Source of the DNA: Verrucomicrobiota bacterium | GTDB lineage: Bacteria; Verrucomicrobiota; Verrucomicrobiia; Limisphaerales; J093 | Assembly (NCBI GenBank): GCA_022710935.1 | Contig: JAKLFY010000040.1 | Location: 1-59,423, forward strand | DNA length: 59,423 nt | Direction: 5' to 3' | Shown: positions 44,401 through 50,531 of the stretch, one piece after another | How positions within the stretch are numbered: position 1 is the stretch's first letter | Layout of the letters: every line of letters begins with the position of its first letter | Program-made: the position numbers and the translations under genes | The notes under the pieces: model-generated | Database searches by the model: none | What the model saw: the letters and a program-made list of their open reading frames with translations, nothing else | What the model was told of the DNA's origin: nothing

Positions 44401-45772
44401 TGCCATGCCCGCCGGCTGGGGTTACTTGCGCATCCCCGACCCCGCCCAGGGCCAATACCGGTTGGCGGGAGTCGTTCGCTCGGATGGTGTGGCGATACCG
44501 CTCGACGTGAATGTGTGGACCACCGACCGCACGTTCCTGGGCATGGGAAAACGCCCGCGCCGCGAATACCTGTTGCACTTGCTCGATCACGGCAGTACGG
44601 GACGCTACACCGTCCATTACGAGGAAGCCCCGGTTGCCGACAGCACTCCACCGCTCAGTGCCGTGAACTCGCTACCCGCCGAAAGCCCGGCGACTTTCCC
44701 GGTGACCTGGACAGGCAGCGATGAACCGGGCGGTGCCGGCCTGGCTTTCTTCGATGTCTTTTACTCCCAAGATGGCGCGACACCGGTGCCGTGGATCGAG
44801 CGTACCTTGTTGCAGGGCGCATTCTTTACCGGGCAATTGAATAGCCACTACGCCTTCTTCACGCGCGCAACCGACCGGGCCGGCAATCGTGAGGCGGGGC
44901 CTTCCGAACCGGATGCCGCGACGCGGGTCTCCTACGGGTCGAGCGGGCCTTCCATCGCAGAGATCCCCGACTGCGTCACCGACGAGGACCTGTCTCTGGC
45001 GGTGCCTTTCAGCGTGGGTGATCCGGACACTCCCTTAGCTGACCTGATAGTCAGAGTCGAGTCCTCGAACCTCACCTTGTTCCCGACGACACATCTCAGA
45101 GTGGCCGGCACGGGGGAGCAGCGCACGCTGCAGTTGGTGCCGGCGTCCGACCGCTCCGGGGCGGCGACTATCACGCTCGCGGTGAGCGATGGATCCAACA
45201 CCGCCCGCCGGACCTTCACCATTACCGTCCGCCCAGTGAACGATGCGCCGACGGCTGGCCCCGACATTGTGCAGCGCTCGTTCGGGCGGAGCACGAAAGT
45301 GGCGGTAGCCGAGTTGTTGCTCAATGATACTGATCCGGAGTTCGACTCGCTCAGGATCGCGGCTGTATCACCAGTTTCAGTCCAAGGCGCCTCAGTCAGC
45401 CTGGCTGATGGCTGGATCTTCTATCAGCCCGGACCGGAGGTGAACGACGAGGACGCCTTCACATACACAGTGATTGACGCCAAAGGCGCGACCGCGATCG
45501 GGACCGTCACCGTGCAGGTAATCGACCCCGGATCGCAGGAGGGCTTCAATCGCCTTGCTCCGCCTGTGGTGCATGACGGGAAGGTGTGGCTGCGCTATCT
45601 CGGGGTTCCAAACCGCTGGTACACCGTCCAGCGAATTGCAGACCTCGGCGACCCGCGGTGGGAGACGGTGGGCTCGGTGCTCGCCAACGAACGTGGTCTG
45701 TTCGACTTTGTCGACGATCACCCACCGATGAGCGCGGCCTATTATCGCGCAGTTGACGGCGCGCAGCAATGA
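35447..45772 (+). CDS. Giant multidomain surface protein (FN3, CARDB, Calx-beta, cadherin-like)
   Basis: 3441 residues, probably exported (hydrophobic MRLWMAALAGWLALPCALGQ near residues 24-43). Residues 45-380 alternate a motif SRE-[LIV]-SV-[FL]-V (seen as EPPYQQAISRELSVLVTT) with FN3 domains (RITQLVVTPSPTGESVTLSW, two near-identical copies). More FN3 domains follow to about 665. CARDB-type domains lie at about 685-808, 1115-1232 and 1642-1762; cadherin/putative-Ig at 818-995; a Big_5-like domain at 998-1118; about four Calx-beta domains at 1232-1638; a carboxypeptidase-regulatory-like domain at 2068-2160. A Cys-rich segment (GELCDCCEDEKLG) near 2405 precedes an acidic region to 2580. Near 3250-3365 is a cadherin-like tandem domain (NDAPTAGPDIVQRSFGRSTK). 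No PEP-CTERM tail is seen. Likely adhesion or cell-envelope role. Confidence 0.88.
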   Translation: MKPMHRGMTAQAESESRSARWISMRLWMAALAGWLALPCALGQEDLLLREAFSREISILVGGVQSPAVKEIASREVSVFIGEEPVPPYAQALSRELSVLVTTPTAPARITQLVVTPSPTGESVTLSWEGYNQWAEHDVMRYDIYMQSQAFGDVTGLTRYTFVPSETFSLTLTGLEPWQDRCFAVVPVDALENYDHTVDYAAAYIIARETFSRELSVFVGGEPEPPYQQAISRELSVLVTTPSAPARITQLVVTPSPTGESVTLSWEGYNQWAEHDVARYDIYMGNQAFSDVTGLTRYATVPSETFSLDLTGLEPWQDRFFAVVPVDALENYDHTVDYAAAYIIAREAFSRELSVFVGGEPVPPYQQAISRELSLLVPTGEVPAPVTGLGSTFMAVSSTRAFAAIDLDWTGYNEIGQHDVVRYRIYAGPAYFDDVTNMDPIGYAPADTWQWTLRGLTPLRVYHVAVVAEDALEQWNPVVRSASAQASIGSLGEVRQLAAACGVDTLRFTWMAPDGADPAVNDFLAEYRVYFAGATAPVVLDRFTTEHTVSGLSPAHGYPFRITTMNKFGEESGGASLLAATLLEHPANLAAEPYDRMVRLTWDHAQPIELVQWYAVYAAEANFASVAGMTPVVHTRAAQADLSGLENGRTYYFAVTTVNTAGCEVDTVHTISAVPNPRVDEFADLETTEVVAPALAYPEQAVMLSWRVTNVGLAATTLEDRTQVTGWTDRVVLSLDEVAGNADDVTVADVRHSGGLAVGETYLAEAIVTIPRVPPGIYSVFVVSDALDEVYEYQNAASNLGMAEQRLSVRLVHPVEPRTIHELGTLTVAITPLMPTPPGGRFTYSLVEAPPGVTGDSGTGTGSWTPSEEQGPGVYVIKVKVTDNGMPPLQQLVEIGVTVLEVNEPPTFGPVADRALNTLAPVAVQLTASDPDIPQQALTFSLDASAPPGASIDAETGLFTWTPAAESADGTYSFTARVQDSFAPAAEASVTLRIALDRVPPRVVSVSPSGSRVTPLSFFDVVFDEAVDASVFAAGDATLTGPSGSAAFIGLSQSDAATLRFSFESQTASGPYAFRLLPTIRDLAGNRMDTDGDGLGGETDDDVLTSAVGLTIVDLIVPQVSTPAQADPGALAAFEWTVRNQGTAPATGTWRDTLYLSADTELGGDLALGTFAFNSAIAGGEAETRTAQVLVPATAPAGDLFLVVVTDSANDVNEVEEDNNVGVSGTAVSVPVRLTLAPASGELREDQSLTVTVARSGQREAALDVGLVTSDATEVAVPAQITIPAGQGSASFTVRAVADGIVDGTQAATITAAAGGFAPVTAQFVVIDAEVPQLALQAASTTVPEGLILNLSVSTPLVQATDLTVTLSSEWPNQLIAPVTVIIPAGQNTAPFLVAAAEDTLVEGGKSYTITASAVGHLAGVLDVTVQDDDVPLVTLAFSKTTLSEGDGSQAAVGTVSRDAATDRALTVRIEPDAPGLLLPLDVEIPGSAVSASFAIGVVDNTAVDGLRQLEVRGLVIESGGDRVLSVTETVGVTITDDDGPTLKVAFDRALVKEGLDPAAHLTVSRNTDPTEPLAVELLCGDAAELTVPSVVTIPAGQTSVTVGVASLDDGVTDGSKMVTVTARAAGYTEGIGTIVVSDMNLPDLAVTKVEGPADADTESFVSLTYRVENQGAQPAGPQWATRLFLSDDPIPGDDLLVGTYDFVGTIPPGQYYEQSVSVRMPTRAGEYWVVAEVDVAGQISETLEDNNRRIAAQPIRVQSAYLATVATEIETALANTAIPLTGWAVRSNGLPASEGSFVNIHVYVRGTHRVISALVDRQGRFATTWQPLPNEAGFYEIGAAHPGEADAPVQDTFLLVGMRIEPAESDVRIVEGSSVKGQLRLVNLSNEPLTGLSWNVIEAPANLTLSGELSAASLPPLGEVVLSYAMTAHDASTPRGAIRLRVESVQGAVAEAGLDVSVEALRPRLAAEPDHLRTGMPRGVARTVEFTVLNIGGLASGPLNVVLPTVDWMTVVTPSPLPSLEPGDSTQVSLLLTPPADLALGPYEGSLHVGNDSVGITVPFTFRAISEAIGDLRLTAVDELTFYAEGSPKLTGAAVVVRDPVTQTEVAGGLTDASGEFFAAGLPENYYEIEVTAEKHSVYKGTHLLVPGEVNEVRAFLSRQTVTYSWTVKPIEVEDRYHIEIETTFETVVPLPVVTVEPSVIDLALITASETQVDIKITNHGLIGAENARLSFPTHPLWEFVPLIGEVGLLPARSSLVVPVTIRRIAGSIGLAGQPRLANGNEGACTISAGLDWSLVCGPDRRWYRVPVLVINARGNCGAPGSGTWGGGPGNGSSGTPFVTLPSHPTSTPCSQCDPEAFRPTCVGAEFGINLGQIEDDILSLINKMFPPYFRIMDANIDFTVEGELCDCCEDEKLGREGELSGGITAGVELGLGFSTPDDLFEWEWEAPGFGEIEVEFEAFAGIKLDLSGSGTAKLVWECFEIAPELCVEFELAAEIGPTIELTGSIEAEADGLEWEGEITGTLKLTTTAKAVLSGCGDGIEGEACFDDLVAAIEISGSVTAPGQAARTISISLSKQVVPGNCNGDPAPSGLMARGAHRMPALSGARPTADAGYTRPYRIIRAQEHYLTSLGRFDGRTIREVLAAAALAEADDGVCARVKLRLEQDAVISRDAFRATLEIQNSDASALTDIDVQVRAYNAMGHDASELFDVRPPSLSGLSGVDGTGVLAGGIIGSARWILIPTVDAAPATPVIYAIGGQFSYTQGQTRVQIPLAPVNITVLPTPRLWVKYFHQRDVYSDDPFTDETEPSIPFNLAVMIENRGEGTARNMRITSAQPRIVENEKGLLIDFKLIATEVAGQNMTPSMTASFGDILPGNSKVGRWLMTSTLQGLFLDYTARFEHVDGLGNPRLSLIEDLSIHELIRLVHAGGSFDDGKPDFFVNAVPDLLDLGDTLYQSNGMTNEVERVDEAVVEGALLPGSLSVVVAAAMPAGWGYLRIPDPAQGQYRLAGVVRSDGVAIPLDVNVWTTDRTFLGMGKRPRREYLLHLLDHGSTGRYTVHYEEAPVADSTPPLSAVNSLPAESPATFPVTWTGSDEPGGAGLAFFDVFYSQDGATPVPWIERTLLQGAFFTGQLNSHYAFFTRATDRAGNREAGPSEPDAATRVSYGSSGPSIAEIPDCVTDEDLSLAVPFSVGDPDTPLADLIVRVESSNLTLFPTTHLRVAGTGEQRTLQLVPASDRSGAATITLAVSDGSNTARRTFTITVRPVNDAPTAGPDIVQRSFGRSTKVAVAELLLNDTDPEFDSLRIAAVSPVSVQGASVSLADGWIFYQPGPEVNDEDAFTYTVIDAKGATAIGTVTVQVIDPGSQEGFNRLAPPVVHDGKVWLRYLGVPNRWYTVQRIADLGDPRWETVGSVLANERGLFDFVDDHPPMSAAYYRAVDGAQQ

Positions 45773-45792
45773 CCCTGGTCGGCAATAGCACA

Positions 45793-46506
45793 ATGAACAC
45801 CCACACAGTCCTACTGCTCGGCTTACTCGGGCCAATGCTCGTCACCCGGAGCGCTGAATTCACTTACTCCGCTCTGAATTTACCCGTGCCCGACGGCAGC
45901 TCAGCGGGCTTGGCTCATGTTCAACGGATCAGTGCCACCGAACTTGCGGGGCCGATTGCAAATCTGAGTGTCAGCCTCTCCATTGATGGCCTGGGGCCGA
46001 GCGGGGCATTCAACGGCGATCTCTATGTCACACTCCAGCACGAGTCGGGTGCGTTTGCGGTGTTACTGAACCGTCCGGGCCGAACGCTCGGAAACGCATG
46101 GGGCTATGGTGACAACGGTCTGGATGTCACCTTCACTGGCGTCGACGGCGCACCTGATATCCATACTTACCGGCTTACGCTTGGAGGTCCGCCAGCGGGA
46201 CCGCTCACTGGCACGTGGGCAGCGGACGGTCGGATTGCCGATCCAAATGAGGTGACCGAAAGCTCACCAAGGTTGGCGTCTCTGGGCTCGTTCTTGGGAA
46301 CTGAGGCGAGCGGCACATGGATGCTGTTCGTGGCCGATCTTGAGCCTGGTGGAAAGGCTGTGCTCGAGTCGTGGTCGCTTGACATCTCGCTTGTCCCCGA
46401 GCCGACCCATTGGGCCTTCGTCGTGGGCCTCGGGTTGCTGACTTGGCGTGCCTGGCGCAGATGCCGGTCCGGCGAAAAGCCAATCGGGTCGCATCTAAAT
46501 AGTTGA
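45793..46506 (+). CDS. PEP-CTERM protein with P-domain-like fold; 3' end in a repeat
   Basis: 237 residues. Signal peptide MNTHTVLLLGLLGPMLVTRS; an earlier ATG at 45769 overlaps the giant gene's stop, so the two are probably cotranscribed. The domain GAFNGDLYVTLQHESGAFAV LLNRPGRTLGNAWGYGDNGL DVTF ... ASGTWMLFVADLEPGGKAVL ESWSLDISL resembles the proprotein-convertase P-domain. The tail is VPEPTHWAFVVGLGLLTWRA WRRCR, a PEP-CTERM signal. The last residues (PIGSHLNS) and the stop codon are supplied by the dispersed repeat at 46486, which has landed at the gene's end just beyond the sorting signal. Confidence 0.85.
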   Translation: MNTHTVLLLGLLGPMLVTRSAEFTYSALNLPVPDGSSAGLAHVQRISATELAGPIANLSVSLSIDGLGPSGAFNGDLYVTLQHESGAFAVLLNRPGRTLGNAWGYGDNGLDVTFTGVDGAPDIHTYRLTLGGPPAGPLTGTWAADGRIADPNEVTESSPRLASLGSFLGTEASGTWMLFVADLEPGGKAVLESWSLDISLVPEPTHWAFVVGLGLLTWRAWRRCRSGEKPIGSHLNS

Positions 46507-46612
46507 CAAATGGATGTCTGCCTTTGGGAGGCAATGAGGCCAAGTCCGTGCGATGGACGGTCGGGCTGAGTGACTGGGTGGTGAAAGGCAATGGGGTCGT
46601 CTCTAAACATTC
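46486..46612. repeat. GGGTCGCATCTAAA repeat, copy overlapping a gene end
   Basis: GGGTCGCATCTAAATAGTTG then ACAAATGGATGTCTGCCTTT and CGGTCGGGCTGAGTGACTGG matches 47995-48110 and 50655-50755. It ends near 46610 in GGCAATGGGGTCGTCTCTAA, the start motif of the same family. Confidence 0.88.
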
Positions 46613-46671
46613 AACAAGTTCGTCGATCGACGCAGCCCTGGGGGGGAATGGAGGTTGGGCACTCTCTTCAG

Positions 46672-46762
46672 AGGGCCAGCGTGGTCGCGTCTCGACATGT
46701 GACAATTACCGCGGCGGCGCGGGCGTTGGCGGGAGTCGGCGGCGATCGGGGGCGGCGGACAG
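46672..46762. repeat. Dispersed repeat, second copy of the 14.2-kb type
   Basis: GTGGTCGCGTCTCGACATGT then GCGGCGCGGGCGTTGGCGGG matches 14199-14292. The 46507-46916 gap holds only such repeats; no gene is seen in it. Confidence 0.75.
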
Positions 46763-46916
46763 ATCGGTCAGCGTGAAGAACGGCGCTGTCTCTTTCGGGG
46801 AGGGTTGAATTGGGTAAGCACAAGTGAACTGGGGTCACATCGCGACAATCGACAATTGACGCGGCCGTGAAGCGGAAGTGACTCTCAAGCCACGGCCAGG
46901 TCATCGAGGATTGAAA

Positions 46917-47345
46917 TCAGCCACGTTCAACGCCGACCTTCCGCAGTGCTTCACGGGCCGTGAGTATGGGAATGCCCTGGAAGGCCCCCATGGTTAGCAG
47001 GTCCTGGTCTCCAGACACGATGGCCTCCGCGTCGGCTGCGAGCGCGCAGGCCAGGACGGGTAGGTCCTCCGGGTCGCGCAATTCCGGCGGAACGGCCAAA
47101 GTCGCCGGCGCCACGACGGTAACCTTCTCGGCCAGTTTCTGCGCGAGCTGGTCGGCCGTTGTGCGTTGCGCGGTAATGCGATCAACGAACTTGGGACGCG
47201 CGATGACGCTGGCGAACTCAGCCAGCAAGTCGGGGGACAGCACGAGTTCCGCTTTGCCGCTGGCCACCGCCTCCAAGAGGCGCGCCGAGGGACCCTGCCA
47301 GAGCGAAGCGGATACGAGCGTGTTCGTGTCAGCGACCAGCCTCAC
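46917..47345 (-). CDS. PIN-domain toxin (COG1569-type)
   Basis: 142 residues: MRLVADTNTLVSASLWQGPS with the first metal Asp, SPDLLAEFASVIARPKF with the conserved Glu, and RDPEDLPVLACALAADAEAI VSGDQDLL with the last acidic cluster. This is the putative toxin component, PIN family, an RNase of toxin-antitoxin systems. Its start overlaps the end of the antitoxin gene by 17 bases, the usual antitoxin-first order. Length and all acidic positions are intact, so it is probably active. Confidence 0.87.
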   Translation of the reverse strand: MRLVADTNTLVSASLWQGPSARLLEAVASGKAELVLSPDLLAEFASVIARPKFVDRITAQRTTADQLAQKLAEKVTVVAPATLAVPPELRDPEDLPVLACALAADAEAIVSGDQDLLTMGAFQGIPILTAREALRKVGVERG

Positions 47346-47580
47346 GCGCCCGTTTTTCCGCCCGTACCGTTTTCACCTCCGCCTCGATTTCCTCCGCGGT
47401 CATTGGCACGCCGGGTTGGGCTCGAATTTGGCGCACGATCTCGAAGAAGTTCCGCGAGCCGGTTTCCGCAGCCAGTTCGCGTGCGATGAGGGTGGCGAGG
47501 CGCTTGGGGTCCAGCAAACCCTTCGCCTTCGCTTGGGCAGCGACGGACTCCGGCAATTCGAGTTCAAGCGTGACGCTCAT
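47329..47580 (-). CDS. Antitoxin of the PIN toxin at 46917
   Basis: 83 residues: MSVTLELELPESVAAQAKAK GLLDPKRLATLIARELAAET, then NFFEIVRQIRAQPGVPMTAE EIEAEVKTVRAEKRAREA. The N-terminal strand and two helices resemble ribbon-helix-helix antitoxins, and the charged C-terminal helix would cover the toxin. The start at 47580 is chosen for the MSVTLELELP strand. Overlap with the toxin gene indicates cotranscription and autorepression by the complex, as in related modules. Confidence 0.82.
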   Translation of the reverse strand: MSVTLELELPESVAAQAKAKGLLDPKRLATLIARELAAETGSRNFFEIVRQIRAQPGVPMTAEEIEAEVKTVRAEKRAREAGR

Positions 47581-47759
47581 AACGCCCAATACATGACAGC
47601 AGCACGCTCCTTCTGTCAACCTGCAGTCCCGGGCGCAGGAGTCCCAGAAAGAGCCAATAGGGTCGCATATCAACATTCGACAATTGGCGCTTCAGGCAGG
47701 CGCGGCACTGCGGTGCGTGGCGGTTGGGCGGGCGGCAGGCATGGTCGGTATGATGAGCC

Positions 47760-47955
47760 TCTGCGACCCCCGCGGGGTCGGGGGGACCGATTCGGCGCCG
47801 CGTACCGGGGGTGTCGCCCGCCGACGCGGGTCCGCCCCCCGGCTCATGGCTGGCAAGCCTCGGGCTTGCGTGACGGAAGAACGCATGCGCCGGTTCGAGA
47901 CCGCGGCTCGTCGGCACACAACGCTGCGTCCTTCTTTCGCCCCTCCGGGCTTGAG
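47760..47955. ncRNA. Cluster of strong hairpins, possible structured RNA or mobile repeat
   Basis: Perfect stems CGACCCC-CGC-GGGGTCG (47764-47780) and GCAAGCC-TCG-GGCTTGC (47853-47869), and a smaller GCCC-CTCC-GGGC (near 47939), follow within 200 bases. Regular spacing of stable stems suggests a folded RNA or a multi-hairpin mobile element; strand cannot be decided. Confidence 0.4.
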
Positions 47956-47994
47956 CGTCTCTGCCGGATGTTGCCCACCGTTGAATTGGCGGGA

Positions 47995-48133
47995 AGCCGA
48001 TGGGGTCGCATCTAAAGAGTTGACAAATGGATGTCTGCTTTTGGGAGGCAATGAGGTCAAGTCCGTGCGATGGACGGTCGGGCTGAGTGACTGGTTGGTG
48101 GGTTGACTGCAACGCGCTCATTGGGTCCGTGGA
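47995..48133. repeat. GGGTCGCATCTAAA repeat copy
   Basis: GGGGTCGCATCTAAAGAGTT, GACAAATGGATGTCTGCTTT, GGACGGTCGGGCTGAGTGAC and TTGACTGCAACGCGCTCATT match 50655-50787 over the whole length with few changes. Confidence 0.9.
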
Positions 48134-48135
48134 CA

Positions 48136-48420
48136 AGGCAATAGGGTCAGATCCATACATATGACAATTGGGGATGGCAAGGCGGCAGCGAGTGCCGGTG
48201 TGGCGGTGCGGATGCGCCCGTCCGGGCCTCGGATTTGCCGTGCAGGTGCCAGGGCTGCCCTGACGGCCTGTTGCCTTGCAGCCTGGTGGAAGGCCGGTCC
48301 CGTCGGGGGAGCGGCACAGTTCACCGGGCTGGTGCTGCGGACGGGCCCTGCCTGCGCCAAGGCTTCCGCCTCCGCTCTTCGAGCTGCGGCGGACAAGCCG
48401 GCAGGCAGGCGTCCGCGGTT
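48136..48420. repeat. About 280-bp repeat, copy A
   Basis: GATCCATACATATGACAATT GGGGATGGCAAGGCGGCAGC through CTTCGAGCTGCGGCGGACAA matches 49663-49945. The inner part CCTGGTGGAAGGCCGGTCCC is shared almost unchanged. Confidence 0.88.
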
Positions 48421-48801
48421 CGGGTCGGAGCGCGGGCCGCTGGCCCGCAGCCGGTGCGGACAACGGGCTGATTGTACGGACGGTACGATTCACCGTGTCC
48501 GTTCTGCGGACGGGACGTCCGCGGTCCGGGCACGAGCGGGGGCCGCTGGCCCGCAGCCGGTGCGGACAACGGGCTGGGTGAGGCGGTAAACCGGTCAGCC
48601 CTTACTATTGACTCTAGGATGCGACAAAAGGACACAGCGAACCGTGGGAGCGGGCAGGTGGAATGGCGAGCCGGGGACAGCGTGTGCGCGTTCGTAAGGG
48701 ACCTGGGTGGGCGCGTCTCCATCGGCGTGCCGCCGGCAGGGAAGCTTGCCGGCCAGCAGGTCGCGGCCACCCCGTTGCGCGAACTCGAGGCGCTGGTGCC
48801 G

Positions 48802-49296
48802 TTACAGGTCCTCGGGTCTGAAGACCGTGATGTCGGGAATCGAATCGAATTGCGGGTCAGCCGTGGCCAGCAGGTTCACCCCGACACGCAGTCCGACGGC
48901 GAGGTTCAGCGAATCATTGGTCAGCAACCCGTGCATCCGTTGGAGTTCAATGGCCTTGGTGAAGTCCGCACTCTCCACGGCGAGCACGAACAAATCGCCA
49001 GAGAGGAGGTCTTCGACCTCCTGACGGTATTGGGTCAATTGCCGCACGGGGGCCGGATTCTCGGCCAGGGCTTTGGCTGGATTCGATCCGGAAAGCCCCC
49101 GGCTCCGCGCCTCTTGCATCATGCGGCGGTGGCAGACCTCCGCCAGCAGAATGGTCGTAAGAACGCCGCTGACCTCGCGCTGCGCACACCGATGCAAGAG
49201 CCGGCGGCACTGCGCGGACATGGCGCGCTTGGCGTCAATGAGAACGTTGGCGTCAATGAGCACCCGCGCGCCTGCTGGGATGGCGTCCAGGTTCAT
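48802..49296 (-). CDS. PIN-domain toxin
   Basis: 164 residues. GARVLIDANVLIDAKRAMSA gives the first Asp of a PIN nuclease, TTILLAEVCHRRMMQEA the conserved Glu, and LTNDSLNLAVGLRVGVNLLA TADPQFDSI the late Asp pair. It is longer than minimal VapC because of a helical insert (about 65-110). Its start overlaps the upstream small gene's stop by 4 bases, the signature of an antitoxin-toxin operon. All acidic positions are kept, so it should be active. Confidence 0.83.
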   Translation of the reverse strand: MNLDAIPAGARVLIDANVLIDAKRAMSAQCRRLLHRCAQREVSGVLTTILLAEVCHRRMMQEARSRGLSGSNPAKALAENPAPVRQLTQYRQEVEDLLSGDLFVLAVESADFTKAIELQRMHGLLTNDSLNLAVGLRVGVNLLATADPQFDSIPDITVFRPEDL

Positions 49297-49532
49297 TGCT
49301 CAAAGACGTCCGCCTCCATGCTAGCGCGAAACTGCTCTGGTGTGAGCGCGAAATCCGGCGTGGAGAGGAAGCGCCGCAGGCCGGCGCCCGTGGCGCCGGT
49401 TGCGGGCCCTGCCGTGTCGCCATTCGGCTCCAAAACCGTCAGCAGCGCGTGGGCTTTCGTGGGCAGCGTGACGGCACCGCGCGGCCAGACCCGCCCGTGG
49501 TCCAATTCCACTTCAACCGTCGTATAGCGCAT
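49293..49532 (-). CDS. Probable antitoxin of the PIN toxin at 48802
   Basis: 79 residues: MRYTTVEVELDHGRVWPRGA VTLPTKAHALLTVL, then a Gly/Ala linker and RFLSTPDFALTPEQFRASME ADVFEQ. The first half resembles short antitoxins that bind DNA with a beta-hairpin (DHG-x-V); the tail could cover the toxin. It overlaps the toxin start by 4 bases (ATGA). I do not recognise a named family for certain. Confidence 0.7.
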   Translation of the reverse strand: MRYTTVEVELDHGRVWPRGAVTLPTKAHALLTVLEPNGDTAGPATGATGAGLRRFLSTPDFALTPEQFRASMEADVFEQ

Positions 49533-49975
49533 GGCGAAATTCTACCATCCAAACCCGCCTCTGCAAGCGCACGGAACACGGGCAGCAGCCGGCGTGAGGA
49601 GGCTCATTTCAGTACGGAGTACGGCAGGGGTTTTCAAAACACGCCACAAAGAACATTAGAAAAGGCATGGGGGGCAGATCTATACATGTGACAATTGGGG
49701 ATGGCAAGGCGGCAGCACGTGGCGGTGTGGCGGTGCAGATGCCTCGGTTCTTGCCTCGGATTGGCCGTGGTCGTGCCAGGGCTGCGCTGAGGGCTTGTCG
49801 GCTTGCAGCCTGGTGGAAGGCCGGTCGCGTCGGGGCAACGGCACAGTTCACCGCGTTTGTGCCGCGGACGGGCGCCGCCTGCGCCAAAGCTTGCGCCTCC
49901 GCTCTTCGAGCTGCGGCGGACACGCCGGCAGGCAGGTCGGATGGAAGAGGGAGGGTTCATTGGAGGCGTCCCGGC
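49533..49975. other. Intergenic region with repeat copy B
   Basis: Mostly the repeat at 49663-49945. The first 130 bases show nothing recognisable. Confidence 0.6.
49663..49945. repeat. About 280-bp repeat, copy B
   Basis: Partner of 48136-48420, starting GGCATGGGGGGCAGATCTAT and running to CGGCGGACACGCCGGCAGGC. By eye roughly 80 percent identical with no large gaps. Confidence 0.88.
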
Positions 49976-50281
49976 TTAAACGGTCCGCAGTCTGGTTTCG
50001 AGGAGGGGGCCATGATCGCGTTTGGCGTGCAGGACGGCAAACACCACTGGCTCGTCGTCAATCACCTGATAGAATACCGCGTGCGGAAACCGTCGGAGGT
50101 TGGCCCGGCGCCAGTTGCCGAACCGGATGCTGTGGCGCAGCGGATTCCCGGCAATCCCATCAATGACGCGGTGGACCTCATCTACGAAATCGCTGCCCAG
50201 CCCCGGCTGCTGGGCAGCGTACCAGCGCGCTTCGCGCTCGATGTCCGCTCTAGCGAGCGGATGCCTTCGGGGTGCGCTCAT
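49976..50281 (-). CDS. ParE/RelE-type toxin
   Basis: 101 residues: HPLARADIEREARWYAAQQP GLGSDFVDEVHRVIDGIAGN PLRHSIRFGNWRRANLRRFP HAVFYQVIDDEPVVFAVLHA KRD. This is the RelE/ParE fold in order: two N-terminal helices with W-Y, P-x-x-x-x-x-x-x-x, R-R-F-P-H-A-V-F-Y, and a final strand. It overlaps the upstream antitoxin gene by 32 bases. Family members either poison gyrase (ParE) or cut mRNA at the ribosome (RelE); sequence alone does not decide. Confidence 0.87.
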   Translation of the reverse strand: MSAPRRHPLARADIEREARWYAAQQPGLGSDFVDEVHRVIDGIAGNPLRHSIRFGNWRRANLRRFPHAVFYQVIDDEPVVFAVLHAKRDHGPLLETRLRTV

Positions 50282-50531
50282 CCGCGAGCTGGCGCTTCAG
50301 GTTCTCGAAGTAGTCGGGCTCGAAAGGAACCGCGATGCCTGGGTTGGCGGTGAATTCAGCAAGGCGCCGGTCGAGTTCGGCAACCAGTTCCGGCGGCTCC
50401 TGCCAGTCGGCCTCGGCGCCGGCACTGGTGCCCGGTTTGGACGCCAGGAAGCTCCTGAACCACTGGGCCAACCGGATCAGTTCGGTGGCCGGCAACTGCT
50501 GGATTTGTTGCTCGATTTGATCGACGCTCAT
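50250..50531 (-). CDS. Antitoxin of the ParE/RelE toxin
   Basis: 93 residues: MSVDQIEQQIQQLPATELIR LAQWFRSFLA, then a linker and ELVAELDRRLAEFTANPGIA VPFEPDYFENLKRQLADE. The I-x-x-L-P-x-x-E-L-x-x-L-x-x-W helix is typical of small antitoxins partnered with ParE-type toxins. It precedes and overlaps the toxin gene. Complete length. Confidence 0.8.
   Translation of the reverse strand: MSVDQIEQQIQQLPATELIRLAQWFRSFLASKPGTSAGAEADWQEPPELVAELDRRLAEFTANPGIAVPFEPDYFENLKRQLADERTPKASAR

Larger units (their letters stand above)
47581..48801. other. Repeat-filled intergenic region
   Basis: 1.2 kb between two toxin-antitoxin modules. It contains a repeat end at 47653-47690, a run of hairpins at 47760-47955, a GGGTCGCATCTAAA copy at 47995-48133 and the long repeat 48136-48420, then a duplicated segment GCGGGCCGCTGGCCCGCAGC (48430 and 48541). 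No gene is supported, although frames are open by composition. Confidence 0.7.
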
